A stretch of 64,000 nucleotides of DNA from Rhodobacter sp. (GTDB taxonomy: Bacteria; Pseudomonadota; Alphaproteobacteria; Rhodobacterales; Rhodobacteraceae), in the NCBI GenBank assembly GCA_020637515.1, contig JACKKG010000001.1:2200501-2264500 (forward strand), written 5' to 3'. Position numbers and translations under genes: made by a program. Below the pieces are notes generated by a model, which did no database searches, was not told the origin of the DNA, and saw only the letters and a list, made by a program, of their open reading frames with translations. Every line of letters begins with the position of its first letter. The stretch's first letter is position 1. This document shows, piece by piece, positions 45,959 to 54,463 of the stretch.

Positions 45959-46963
45959 TCAGCCCAGCCTGGCGATGGCGGCGGCGGTGTCGAGCATCCG
46001 GTTGGAAAAGCCCCATTCGTTGTCATACCAGGCCAGCACCCGCACCATGGTGCCCCCCAGCACCCGCGTCTGGTCCAGCGCGACAATGGACGAGCGGTTG
46101 TCGTGGTTGAAGTCGATCGAGACATTCCTGGCCTCGGTGATGCCCAGGATGCCCTTCAGCGGGCCCGCGGCGGCGGCGGCGACGAGCGCGGCGTTGATCT
46201 CTTCCATCGAGGTGGCGCGCGCGGCCTCGATGGTCAGGTCCACCGCCGAGACATTGGGCGTGGGCACCCGGATCGCCACCCCGTCAAGCTTTCCGTCCAG
46301 CGCCGGCAGCACCAGCCCCACCGCCCGGGCCGCCCCGGTCGAGGTGGGGATCATGCTGAGCGCGGCGGCGCGGGCGCGGTAAAGGTCCCGGTGCAGCGTG
46401 TCCAGCGTGGGCTGGTCGCCGGTGTAGGAATGGATCGTCGTCATGAACCCTTTGGTGATGCCGACGGTGTCGTGCAGCACCTTGGCCACCGGGCTCAGGC
46501 AGTTGGTCGTGCACGAGGCGTTCGAGATCACGCGGTGCGCGGGCGTCAGCGAGTCGTGGTTGACCCCGTAGACGATGGTGGCATCCGCGCCCTTGGACGG
46601 CGCCGAGACCAGCACTCGCGTGGCACCGTTCTGCAAATGCACGCGCGCCTTTTCGGCGTCGGTGAAGACGCCGGTGCATTCCAGCACCACATCGACGTCC
46701 TGCCAGGGCAGATCGGCGGGATTGCGCAGGGCGCTCACGCGGATCGGGCCCTGGCCCACGTCCATCCAGTCTGGGCCGGTGGTCACCTCGCCGGGGAACC
46801 GGCCGTGCACGCTGTCGAAGCGCATCAGATGGGCGTTGGTTTCGACCGGGCCCAGGTCGTTGATGGCGACGACGCGCAGGTCGTCCCGCTTCTGGTCCAT
46901 CAGCGCCCGCAGCACCAGGCGACCGATGCGTCCGAACCCGTTGATGGCAAGGGTGGTGGTCAT
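45959..46963 (-). CDS. gap: Glyceraldehyde-3-phosphate dehydrogenase, NAD-type paralogue
   Basis: A 334-aa type I GAPDH. The Rossmann start is INGFGRIGRL, catalytic Cys151 lies in SNASCTTNCL, and catalytic His is in TKGFMTTIHSYTGDQ. Asp36 in VVAINDLG marks NAD preference, as in glycolytic GapA. A second GAPDH gene is 0.7 kb away on the same strand; they align without gaps over the first half. It probably serves glycolysis. Confidence 0.95.
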   Translation of the reverse strand: MTTTLAINGFGRIGRLVLRALMDQKRDDLRVVAINDLGPVETNAHLMRFDSVHGRFPGEVTTGPDWMDVGQGPIRVSALRNPADLPWQDVDVVLECTGVFTDAEKARVHLQNGATRVLVSAPSKGADATIVYGVNHDSLTPAHRVISNASCTTNCLSPVAKVLHDTVGITKGFMTTIHSYTGDQPTLDTLHRDLYRARAAALSMIPTSTGAARAVGLVLPALDGKLDGVAIRVPTPNVSAVDLTIEAARATSMEEINAALVAAAAAGPLKGILGITEARNVSIDFNHDNRSSIVALDQTRVLGGTMVRVLAWYDNEWGFSNRMLDTAAAIARLG

Positions 46964-47073
46964 GTCACGCTCCGCTGACCCCGGGGCGGGGTCGTGATTG
47001 CGCTAACACCACAAATGGCGCAAAAAGTCAATGCCGCGGCGCGGCAAGGTCCGGCCGGCCGGCGCTGCCCCGC

Positions 47074-47559
47074 TCAGGTCTTTGCGCCGACCACCGGGTG
47101 CTCGATGGCCGCGTGCGCCACGACATCCGCCGCCATTCCGGCGTTGCGATAGATGCGCTTGCCCAGCCGGGGATAGTCGCCCACGTCCTGCGCCAGGCGT
47201 TGGCCCACGACCAGCAGGCGCAGAACCTCGGTCCCGGTGTTGACGATCGTATGCGCCAGCCCGCCCTTGCGGTAGCCGATGAAATCCCCGGGGCCGATGG
47301 CGTGGTCGGCATCGCCGATCGTCGCCGTGGCGCTGCCGGACAGAACGTAGACCGCTTCGTCCTCGTGGTGATGGCGGTGATATTCGGTGGTCTCGGCCCC
47401 GGGCGCGACCTCGATCACATGCACGCCCAGCCCGGTCAGGCCGGTGGCGTCGCCCAGCGACTTGTTGATCCGGCGGGCGTTGGGATTCAGGAAATGCGTC
47501 TTGTCGAGACCCGGCATCGCGGCGATCGCCGCGGCGGTCAGCAGGTAGGAATCGGCCAT
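47074..47559 (-). CDS. Cupin-domain protein
   Basis: A 161-aa protein with a single cupin barrel: HRHHHEDEAVYVLSG supplies the metal ligands and GDFIGYRKGGLAHTIVN the second motif. The N-terminus MADSYLLTAAAIAAMPGL resembles related cupins, which supports ATG 47559 over ATG 47580. Function unknown; the fold serves many enzymes and sensors. Unusually, a terminator hairpin with a U-run ends one base upstream of this start codon. It lies between the two GAPDH genes. Confidence 0.82.
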   Translation of the reverse strand: MADSYLLTAAAIAAMPGLDKTHFLNPNARRINKSLGDATGLTGLGVHVIEVAPGAETTEYHRHHHEDEAVYVLSGSATATIGDADHAIGPGDFIGYRKGGLAHTIVNTGTEVLRLLVVGQRLAQDVGDYPRLGKRIYRNAGMAADVVAHAAIEHPVVGAKT

Positions 47560-47560
47560 G

Positions 47561-47594
47561 AAAAAACCCCGGCGTTGCATTCAGCGCCGAGGTT
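47561..47594 (-). terminator. Rho-independent terminator of the second GAPDH gene
   Basis: Read on the minus strand: AACCTCGGCG, 10-base loop, CGCCGGGGTT, then a run of Us. The stem has 10 pairs counting one G-U. The U-run ends one base before the cupin ATG at 47559, 30 bases after the GAPDH stop at 47625. Confidence 0.8.
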
Positions 47595-47624
47595 CCATCG
47601 TTTCGCGCAATCGCGCAAGGGCCG

Positions 47625-48626
47625 TCAGATCAGGCGGCCCATCGCGCCGGCGACATCGGCCATGCGGCACGAAAAGCCCCATTCGTTGTCATACCAGGCC
47701 AGGACGCGCACGGTGCGGCCGCCGACAACCTTGGTCTGGTCGGGGGCGAAGATCGACGAATGCGTGGTGTGGTTGAAGTCGATCGAGACCTTGGGCTCGG
47801 GGTCATAGGCCAGCACATGACCCATCGCGCCGGCGGCGGCCTCGCGCATGATCTCGTTCACGTCGGCGACGGTGACGTCCTTGCCGGCGACAAAGGTCAG
47901 GTCCACCGCCGAGACGTTCGGCGTGGGCACGCGGATCGCGGTGCCGTCCAGCTTGCCCGCCAGTTCCGGCAGGACCTCGCCCAGGGCCTTGGCCGCGCCG
48001 GTCGAGGTGGGGATCATCGCCATGGCGGCGGCGCGGGCGCGGTAGAGGTCCTTGTGGCGGCGGTCCAGCGTCGGCTGGTCGCCGGTATAGGAATGGATGG
48101 TGGTCATGATGCCCGATTCGATGCCGATGGCGTCGTTCAGGACCTTGGCCAGCGGCGCCAGGCAGTTGGTGGTGCACGACCCGTTCGACACGACCAGGTG
48201 TTCGGTCGTCAGCGCGCGGTGGTTGACGCCGTAGACGATGGTCTTGTCGGCATTCTTGGCCGGTGCCGAGACCAGCACCCGTTTGGCACCGCGGCCCAGA
48301 TGCACCGAGGCCTTGGCGCGGTCGTTGAACTTGCCGGTGCATTCCAGCACGATGTCCACGCCCTCCCAGTCCAGCTCGTCGGGGTTGTAGGTGGACATCA
48401 CGCGGATCGGGCCGCGGCCCAGGTCCAGGGTGTTGCCCTCGACCCGGACGGTGCCGGGAAAGCGGCCATGGACCGAATCGTATTTCAGCAGGTGGGCGTT
48501 CGTCTCGATCGGGCCGGTGGCGTTGATCGCGACCACCTCGACATCATTGCGGGCGCTTTCGGCGATATGCGCGAGGGTGCAGCGGCCGATGCGACCGAAA
48601 CCGTTGATGCCGATGGTGATGGTCAT
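47625..48626 (-). CDS. Glyceraldehyde-3-phosphate dehydrogenase, GapB-like paralogue
   Basis: A 333-aa type I GAPDH, INGFGRIGRC at the start and catalytic Cys151 in SNGSCTTNCL. Residue 36 is Ala (VVAINATG) instead of the NAD-specific Asp, the change seen in GapB-type enzymes that use NADP and act in gluconeogenesis or the Calvin cycle. ACTGTCTCCGG on the plus strand gives GGAGACAG as ribosome site. It is followed by a terminator and then the cupin gene. Confidence 0.94.
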   Translation of the reverse strand: MTITIGINGFGRIGRCTLAHIAESARNDVEVVAINATGPIETNAHLLKYDSVHGRFPGTVRVEGNTLDLGRGPIRVMSTYNPDELDWEGVDIVLECTGKFNDRAKASVHLGRGAKRVLVSAPAKNADKTIVYGVNHRALTTEHLVVSNGSCTTNCLAPLAKVLNDAIGIESGIMTTIHSYTGDQPTLDRRHKDLYRARAAAMAMIPTSTGAAKALGEVLPELAGKLDGTAIRVPTPNVSAVDLTFVAGKDVTVADVNEIMREAAAGAMGHVLAYDPEPKVSIDFNHTTHSSIFAPDQTKVVGGRTVRVLAWYDNEWGFSCRMADVAGAMGRLI

Positions 48627-48952
48627 GGAACTGTCTCCGGGCTGGGGCTGGGGCCGGTGTGGGTCCGGTGGGCCTGAAGCGCAGGCAACCGGCGCGGCGG
48701 CGATCTTTTCTCTGTTCGATCTATACATTTTGAATGATGGCAGAGAAAGGGCGAAAAGCGAAAGGAAGCAAGGCGTTAGCGCAAAACATCACACAAATGC
48801 GGGTGTTTGCGATAACGGTTGCGCCCCCATCGCGGCCCCGGTTTTGCCCTGTCGCGGGCCGGGCGCGCCCTCTTGCGGCCATTGTGTTTCAGGCCTGCTT
48901 TGCCTATGACGACCCGAAACCTTCCGACCACCCCAGACGACACGAGACGCCG
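48627..48952. other. AT-rich divergent control region
   Basis: A 326-base spacer between the GapB-like gene (minus) and the DUF1294 gene (plus), visibly richer in A/T than its surroundings. It contains TTTCTCTG (48707-48714) and CAGAGAAA (48741-48748), perfect 8-base arms 26 bases apart, and on the minus strand a TATAGAT box between them suited to a gap promoter. A second partial inverted repeat, GCAAAACA/TGTTTGC, lies at about 48780-48811. No gene or riboswitch is recognised. Confidence 0.55.
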
Positions 48953-49252
48953 GTGTTCGAAACTTTTGTGATTGTCTATCTTGTCCTCCTCAACGTCGCC
49001 GCGTTCTGGGCCTTTGCCCATGACAAGCGCGCGGCGATCGCGGGTGCGCGGCGCATCTCCGAGGACCGGCTGCTGGCGTTGGCCTTTCTGGGCGGGTCGA
49101 TCGGGGCCAAGCTGGGGCAGTTGCTGCTGCGCCACAAGATCCGCAAAGAGCCGTTTCGCCAACAGTTGAACGGCATCCTGGCGGTGCAGATCGTCGCCAT
49201 GGCGGCGGTGCTGACGATCTACGTCGTGCAGACCGGCACCGCGCCGCGATGA
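48953..49252 (+). CDS. DUF1294 small membrane protein
   Basis: A 99-aa protein from GTG 48953: FVIVYLVLLNVAAFWAFAHD, then KRAAIAGARRISEDRLLALA and GGSIGAKLGQLLLRHKIRKE, the DUF1294 signature (DKR, RxxE, GG-x-G, RHK), and a second helix at the C-terminus. Upstream in-frame sequence to 48734 lies in the AT-rich control region and has no domain, so the short form is preferred. Function unknown; alone on its strand. Confidence 0.85.
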   Translation: MFETFVIVYLVLLNVAAFWAFAHDKRAAIAGARRISEDRLLALAFLGGSIGAKLGQLLLRHKIRKEPFRQQLNGILAVQIVAMAAVLTIYVVQTGTAPR

Positions 49253-49320
49253 CCGCGGGCGGGTCCGGCCGGCGCCGGACCGACCGGGTCGCGGGCCCTT
49301 GGGCCAGGGGCGCGGAAGGC

Positions 49321-50388
49321 TCAGAGCGCGGCGGTCAACGTGGCGATGAACTGATCCACATGCGCCTCGGTGGTGGACCACGAGGTCACCAGGCGGCATT
49401 GGTGCGGGTGGTCGGGCCCGGCGCCGTGGGGCGGGGGCGCGGGCCAGTCGTAATACATCGCCCCCGCGGCCCTGAGCGCGGCGTGCGCCTTCAGCGGGAA
49501 TTCGGCGAACATCATGTTGCCGCCGCGCGCGTGGACCAGCCGCGCCCCGGCGCCGCGCAGCCCCGATTCCAGCCGCGCGGCCCGGTCGTTGGCGGTGCGC
49601 GCCAGCGACAGCCATAGATCGTCGGTCAGATAGGCGTCCATCTGGGCCGACAGATAGCGATGCTTGGAAAACAGGTGCCCGCCGCGCTTGCGGCGCAACT
49701 CGAACTCCCAGGCGCGGTTGGTGCCGCCCCGGGCGGGATCGAACAGCACCACGGCCTCGACCCCCATCAACCCGTTCTTTGTGCCGCCGAACGACAGCAC
49801 ATCGACCCCGGCGCGCCAGGTCATTTCGGCCGGCGTGCAGCCCTCGGCCACCAGCGCGTTGGCAAAGCGCGCGCCGTCCAGATGCACGGGCAGGCCGTGG
49901 GCGTGGGCGATCGCGGCCAGGCGGGTGATCTCGGCCACGGAATAGCGCGCGCCGCGTTCGGTGAGGTTGGTCAGCGACAGGATGCCGGGCTGGGCGTGGT
50001 GCACGCCACCGGGCGCCGCGTCGATCGCCGCCTCGAACGCGTCCGCGTCGATCTTGGCGTCGGTGCCGTCGAGCAGCGTCAACTTGGCGCCGCCGGCGTA
50101 GAACTCGGGCGCGTTGCACTCGTCTTCCTCGATATGCGCATGACGGTGACAGTAGATCGCGCTCCAGGGCTGCACCTGGGTGGCGATGGCCAGCGAATTC
50201 GCGGCGGTGCCGGTGGCGACCAGAAAGACCTCGGCCTCGGGCGCCTCGAAGGTGGCGCGGATGCTGGCGCGGACCCGATCCATCAGCGCATCGGCGCCGT
50301 AACCCATCGCGAAGCCCGCGTTCGCGCGTCCCAGCGCGGCAAGGATCGGATCGGGCACGCCCGAGGTGTTGTCAGAGGCAAAGAACAT
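49321..50388 (-). CDS. Low-specificity L-threonine aldolase
   Basis: A 355-aa PLP enzyme of the beta-eliminating lyase fold: start MFFASDNTSGVPDPILAALG, PLP lysine in LSFGGTKNGLMGVEAVV, and HLDGARFANALVAEG. Cleaves L-threonine or allo-threonine to glycine and acetaldehyde. The ATG overlaps the stop of the YcgN-like gene by one base (TGATG), suggesting coupling. Glycine formed here could feed one-carbon metabolism. Confidence 0.93.
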   Translation of the reverse strand: MFFASDNTSGVPDPILAALGRANAGFAMGYGADALMDRVRASIRATFEAPEAEVFLVATGTAANSLAIATQVQPWSAIYCHRHAHIEEDECNAPEFYAGGAKLTLLDGTDAKIDADAFEAAIDAAPGGVHHAQPGILSLTNLTERGARYSVAEITRLAAIAHAHGLPVHLDGARFANALVAEGCTPAEMTWRAGVDVLSFGGTKNGLMGVEAVVLFDPARGGTNRAWEFELRRKRGGHLFSKHRYLSAQMDAYLTDDLWLSLARTANDRAARLESGLRGAGARLVHARGGNMMFAEFPLKAHAALRAAGAMYYDWPAPPPHGAGPDHPHQCRLVTSWSTTEAHVDQFIATLTAAL

Positions 50389-50837
50389 CAGATTTCCTCG
50401 TCGATGATGTGGTCTTCCCAGTCGTCCTCGGGGATGGCGTATTCGGGCACGGTGCGGCCCTGGACCGAGGCCCCGGCACGGTGGACGCTGTCGGGGTCGC
50501 CCGACAGCAACGGGTGCCAGTCGGCAAGCCCGCGCCCTTCGTGCACGCGCCGATAGGCGCAACTGCGGGGCATCCAGTAGCTGACCTCGTCGATGGTCTC
50601 GGGGCGCAGGATCACGCATTCGGGCACGATCTGCTTGCGCAGCGCGTATTGGCCGCAGCGGCAGGTCGTGTCGTCGAACAGCCGGCAGGCGATGTTTGTG
50701 AAGAAGACCTCGCCCGAATCGGCGTCTTCCAGTTTGGCCAGGCAGCATTTGCCGCAGCCATCGCAAAGGGCCTCCCACTCGCGGGGGGTCATGTCGGCCA
50801 GGGGGACGGTGTCCCAGAAACGGGGGCGCAGGGTCAT
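50388..50837 (-). CDS. YcgN-family cysteine cluster protein
   Basis: A 149-aa protein with the YcgN/UPF0260 signature: CDGCGKCCLAKL, CRLFDDTTCRCGQY, VPECVILRP and MPRSCAYRRV, eight or more conserved cysteines probably binding a metal or Fe-S cluster. ATG 50837 is preferred; the upstream in-frame stretch translates a 9-base tandem repeat into RAG-type repeats and is not coding. Function unknown. Coupled to the threonine aldolase gene downstream. Confidence 0.9.
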   Translation of the reverse strand: MTLRPRFWDTVPLADMTPREWEALCDGCGKCCLAKLEDADSGEVFFTNIACRLFDDTTCRCGQYALRKQIVPECVILRPETIDEVSYWMPRSCAYRRVHEGRGLADWHPLLSGDPDSVHRAGASVQGRTVPEYAIPEDDWEDHIIDEEI

Positions 50838-50880
50838 GCCCGCGACCCTTGCCGATTTGGCGGCGGAAGGGAAGGGGGCT

Positions 50881-50961
50881 CGACCCGCCCGACCCGCCCG
50901 ACCCGCTCGACCCGCCCGACCCGCCCGACCCGCTCGACCCGCCCGACCCGCCCGACCCGTC
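50881..50961 (+). repeat. 9-bp tandem array with 27-bp higher-order period
   Basis: Nine units of CGACCCGCC or its variants. Unit order is CC, CC, CT repeated (CGACCCGCC twice then CGACCCGCT); the final unit is CGACCCGTC. Lies in the 165-base spacer between the divergent YcgN-like and methyltransferase genes. Confidence 0.95.
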
Positions 50962-51002
50962 TGGCCTGTCCCGCGCCCGGCGGCCGTGCTAGGGTCGGGG
51001 CC

Positions 51003-51623
51003 ATGTCGCTCTATGATCGGTTCATCCTGCCGCCCCTGATCCGCTGTGCCTGTTCGGTGAAACCGATCGACCGGCTCAGGGCCAGGGTCGTGCCGGGGGC
51101 CGCGGGCCGGGTGCTGGAGATTGGCGCGGGCGCGGGGCTGAACCTGCGCCACTACGACCGTGCGCGCGTGACCGAGGTGCTGGGGCTCGATGTCTCGGCG
51201 CCCCTGCTGCGCCAGGCCGAGGTCGAGGCGGCGCGCCTGGGCCTGCCGTTCACGCCGCTTCTGCTGGACGCCGCCGCGATCCCGCTGCCGGCCGAGTCGG
51301 TCGATACCGTGTTGGTGACCTTTACGCTGTGTTCCATCGCTTTGCTGAGCCCGGCGCTGGCGGACATGCGCCGCGTGCTGCGCCCGGGTGGGCGGCTTCT
51401 GTTCCTGGAACACGGCCGCGCGCCCGATCCCGGCGTCGCCCGCGCGCAACGCTGGGTCGAACCCCTGTGGAAGCCGCTGGCGGGCGGCTGTCATCTGACG
51501 CGCGACCCGGTCGCGGAACTGGAGCGCGCAGGCTTCGTGCTGGAGCGGCTGGAGCAGGCCTATCTGCGCCACGTCTGGCGCGGGGTGGGCTATGTCAGCG
51601 AGGGGGTCGCGCGGATCGGCTAG
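51003..51623 (+). CDS. Class I SAM-dependent methyltransferase (UbiE/Methyltransf_11 type)
   Basis: A 206-aa methyltransferase: motif I VLEIGAGAGLNL, D in VLGLDVSAPLL, post-I DAAAIPLPAESVD and VLRPGGRLLFLEHG. Small-molecule or lipid methyl acceptor, identity unknown. The GCYxTRD-like HLTRD segment near the end is common to this small family. It starts 41 bases past the 9-bp repeat array, which may influence its promoter. Confidence 0.88.
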   Translation: MSLYDRFILPPLIRCACSVKPIDRLRARVVPGAAGRVLEIGAGAGLNLRHYDRARVTEVLGLDVSAPLLRQAEVEAARLGLPFTPLLLDAAAIPLPAESVDTVLVTFTLCSIALLSPALADMRRVLRPGGRLLFLEHGRAPDPGVARAQRWVEPLWKPLAGGCHLTRDPVAELERAGFVLERLEQAYLRHVWRGVGYVSEGVARIG

Positions 51624-51635
51624 GCCCCGGCCCGA

Positions 51636-52562
51636 TCACAACCGGGCCAGCAGGGCGCGGGCCTGGCGGCTGTCCTCGTCCATCTGGTCGATCAGCGCCT
51701 GAAGGCCGTCGAACCGGGCCTCGGGGCGCAGGTAATCGACCAGGGCGACGGACAGGTGCTGACCATAGAGATCGCCCTGAAAGTCGAACAGATGGACCTC
51801 GAAGTTCGGGGCGTTCACGCCGAACATCGGCCGCACCCCCAGCGAGGCGACGCCGTCGTAGCAACCGGCAAAGGCGCCACCCAGCACATCGACCTTGACG
51901 GCGTAGACGCCCAGTTTCGGCAGGTGCAGCCCCTCGACCGCCATGTTCGCCGTCGGATAGCCCAACTCGCGGCCGCGTTTCTCGCCGTGCAGCACCGCGC
52001 CGTCGATCCGGTGGCGGTGACCCAGCATCTCGGCCGCGTCGCGCACGCGGCCCAGGCTGAGCGCCTGACGGATCGCCGTGGACGAGATCGCGCCGTCCTC
52101 GCTGCCGACGATCGGCAGGATGGTGACGTCAAAGCCGAATTCCTGGCCATGGGCGCGCAGGGTTTCGGCGGTTCCGGCGCGGCCCTTGCCGAACTGGAAA
52201 TCCGCGCCGACGACGACATGCGACAGGCCCAGCCCGGCGGCCAGCACGTCGCGGGCGAACGATTCGGGGGGCAGGGCGGCCAGATCGCGGGTGAAGGGCA
52301 GCTCGAACAGCAGGTCCACGCCCAGCTTTTCCAGCCGGTTGCGCCGCGCCTCGGCGTTCATCAGGCGGAAGGGCGGTGCGTCGGGGGCAAAGACCTGGCG
52401 CGGGTGCGGTTCGAAGGTGACCACACCCAGCGGCACGCCCGGTCGGCGCGCGGCGTCGATCACCGCCTGGTGGCCGCGATGCACGCCGTCGAAATTGCCC
52501 ATGGCGGCCGAGGCGCCCCGCGCGCCTGTCTCTAGTCCGGTCCAGGTGGTGAGTGTCTGCAT
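51636..52562 (-). CDS. ribF: Bifunctional riboflavin kinase/FAD synthetase
   Basis: A 308-aa RibF. N-terminal FMN adenylyltransferase with AMGNFDGVHRGHQAV (HxGH-type motif) and TFEPHPRQVF; C-terminal flavokinase with ELGYPTANM and the Glu in NFEVHLFDFQGDLYG. It makes FMN then FAD, needed by the several flavoproteins in this window. ATG 52562 gives the normal N-terminus. It ends 12 bases from the converging methyltransferase gene. Confidence 0.97.
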   Translation of the reverse strand: MQTLTTWTGLETGARGASAAMGNFDGVHRGHQAVIDAARRPGVPLGVVTFEPHPRQVFAPDAPPFRLMNAEARRNRLEKLGVDLLFELPFTRDLAALPPESFARDVLAAGLGLSHVVVGADFQFGKGRAGTAETLRAHGQEFGFDVTILPIVGSEDGAISSTAIRQALSLGRVRDAAEMLGHRHRIDGAVLHGEKRGRELGYPTANMAVEGLHLPKLGVYAVKVDVLGGAFAGCYDGVASLGVRPMFGVNAPNFEVHLFDFQGDLYGQHLSVALVDYLRPEARFDGLQALIDQMDEDSRQARALLARL

Positions 52563-52591
52563 TCTGCCCCGCGGCGCCGCCGCGTCGGCGG

Positions 52592-53050
52592 TCAGTCGAA
52601 CTTGCGGCTGGGCGCCAGAACCAGCGCCTCGCCCTTCAGGACCGTGGTATTGCCCACCGTGCAGCGACAATCAAGGGTCACCCGGCGCCTGGGGTAGTCG
52701 ATCTCGCGCACCGTGACCTCGGCCAGCACCACGTCGCCGGGGCGGACGGGGGCCAGGAACTTCAGGCTTTGGCCCATGTAGATCGTGCCGTGGCCGGGCA
52801 ATTGTTCGCCGATCACGGCCGAAATCAGCCCGGCGGTCAGCATCCCGTGCGCGATGCGCCCCTCGAAGATCGTATCGCGGGCATAGTCGTCGTCCAGGTG
52901 CACCGGGTTGCGGTCGGTCGAGACCTCGGCGAAAAGCTCGATATCGCGGTCGGTCACTTCCTTGCGCAGGTGGCGTGACAGGCCGACTTCCAGATCCTCG
53001 ATGCAGATCGTGCCGCGGGGCAGATTGTCGTTCGGGCGGGTGTCGAGCAT
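52592..53050 (-). CDS. MaoC-family dehydratase
   Basis: A 152-aa hot-dog-fold protein with the hydratase catalytic pair: Asp and His in TDRNPVHLDDDYA and GRIAHGMLTAGLIS. Single-domain (R)-specific enoyl-CoA hydratase type. Substrate is not known. GGAAC lies upstream of ATG 53050; ATG 53077 is possible but lacks a ribosome site. Cotranscribed toward ribF, 30 bases before it. Confidence 0.9.
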   Translation of the reverse strand: MLDTRPNDNLPRGTICIEDLEVGLSRHLRKEVTDRDIELFAEVSTDRNPVHLDDDYARDTIFEGRIAHGMLTAGLISAVIGEQLPGHGTIYMGQSLKFLAPVRPGDVVLAEVTVREIDYPRRRVTLDCRCTVGNTTVLKGEALVLAPSRKFD

Positions 53051-53266
53051 GGCGCGGGTTCCGTTCGAAGGGGCCATCGGCGGGGGACTCATGGATCTTG
53101 TTGCGGTGCAGCATAGCGCGGCGGTCAGGATCGCGCAAGGGTGTGACGTAACTTTGATGCGAATATGGCCAAAAGGTCGCAATTTTGTTGCGCGAAGGAT
53201 TTTTGCGCCCCCTCTGGTAATCCCGCGCCCGGGGGGATACTCGAAACGGACTGGGGAGGGCCCGTC

Positions 53267-54463
53267 ATGACAGGCAGAGAGCGCACATCCTGGGCCGCGG
53301 TGGCGGTGGTGGTGCTGTCGGGGGCCTTTGCCTCGGCGCAGGTCGGCAAACTGCCCGCCGCGCTGCCGCTGATCCGCGCCGATCTGGGCTTTGGCCTGGT
53401 CGCGGCGGGATTCGTGCTGTCGATGTTCAATGTGCTGGGCATGGCGGTTGCGGTGCTGTTCGGCGGGCTGGCCGACCGGCTGGGTCGGGTGCGGCTGGTG
53501 GCCGGCGGCTTTGCCTGTATCGCGCTGGGCGGCGCGCTGGGGGCGCTGGCGCCGTCGCTGGGGCTGCTGATCGTCAGCCGCCTGGTCGAGGGGGTCGGCT
53601 TTATCGCCGTGACGGTTTCGCTGCCCTTCGTGCTGGTCGCCGCCTCGGCTCTGCGCGACCAGGGGCTGGTGCTGGGGGTCTGGAGCATCTACCACCCCAC
53701 CGGCATGGCGGTGGCCATGCTGTCGGCACCGGTCCTGCTGCACCTCATGGGGTGGCGCGCGCTGTGGTGGCTGATCGTCGCGCTGGTGCCGCTGATCGCC
53801 TGGGCGGTTCTTGCGCAGATGCGCCGGCTGGACCTGCCGCAACCGCGCGGTGGCCCGTTCCTGCATCTGGCGGCCGAGGCGCTGCGGACGCGCGGCTTTC
53901 AACTGATCGCGGCGGTGTTTCTGGCCTATGCGTTCCAGTGGGTGACGCTGATGGCCTGGCTGCCGACCTTCCTGACGGAAAGCTTCGGCGCGGACCTGGG
54001 CTTTGCGGCGCTGATGACGGCGCTGGTGGTGCTGGTGAACGTGCCGGGCTGCCTGTTCGGCGGGGCGCTGATCCGCAAGGGCGGACGCGCCGGGCCGATG
54101 ATCCTGATCGGCACGGCGATCATGGCGGTGTGCACGCTGGGCATCTTCCTGCCTGGCCCGCCGGTCTGGGCCCGGCTGGCGCTGTGCCTGACGTTCTCGT
54201 TCGCGGGCGGCCTGGTCCCGCCCAGCCTGTTCAGCGCGGTGCCGCGCTTCGCGCCCTCGATCCGGCATGTCGGCGCGGGCAACGGGATGCTGATGCAGGG
54301 CTCGGCGCTGGGCCAGTTCATCGGCGCGCCGCTGGTCGCCTTCGCCGTCGCCCGCGGCAACGGCGACTGGAGCCACGCGCTGGGCCCGATGCTGGGCTTC
54401 GCGGCATTGACCGCGCTGGCCGGCTGGGCGCTGGGCCGCGCCGACCGCGGCGTCAGGCCCTGA
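53267..54463 (+). CDS. Major facilitator superfamily transporter
   Basis: A 398-aa protein with about 12 helices. The cytosolic loop GGLADRLGRVRLVAGG matches the MFS A-motif and is followed by the expected central loop (about 185-205). CynX/NimT-like by general layout; substrate unknown. GGGGAGGG precedes ATG 53267 at good spacing. The 3' end overlaps the converging FMN reductase gene by 11 bases. Confidence 0.9.
   Translation: MTGRERTSWAAVAVVVLSGAFASAQVGKLPAALPLIRADLGFGLVAAGFVLSMFNVLGMAVAVLFGGLADRLGRVRLVAGGFACIALGGALGALAPSLGLLIVSRLVEGVGFIAVTVSLPFVLVAASALRDQGLVLGVWSIYHPTGMAVAMLSAPVLLHLMGWRALWWLIVALVPLIAWAVLAQMRRLDLPQPRGGPFLHLAAEALRTRGFQLIAAVFLAYAFQWVTLMAWLPTFLTESFGADLGFAALMTALVVLVNVPGCLFGGALIRKGGRAGPMILIGTAIMAVCTLGIFLPGPPVWARLALCLTFSFAGGLVPPSLFSAVPRFAPSIRHVGAGNGMLMQGSALGQFIGAPLVAFAVARGNGDWSHALGPMLGFAALTALAGWALGRADRGVRP

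Noticed and set aside
48627..48952. Riboswitch or small RNA upstream of the second GAPDH gene
   Set aside because: Inverted repeats are present but no known aptamer fold or conserved core was recognised; treated as a plain divergent control region.
50881..50961. CRISPR array
   Set aside because: Units are 9 bases with no spacers and no cas genes nearby; it is a simple tandem repeat.
50838..51572. Long N-terminal extension of the YcgN-like protein with RAG-type repeats
   Set aside because: It is the translation of the 9-base tandem array and the antisense of the methyltransferase gene; the family begins close to ATG 50837.
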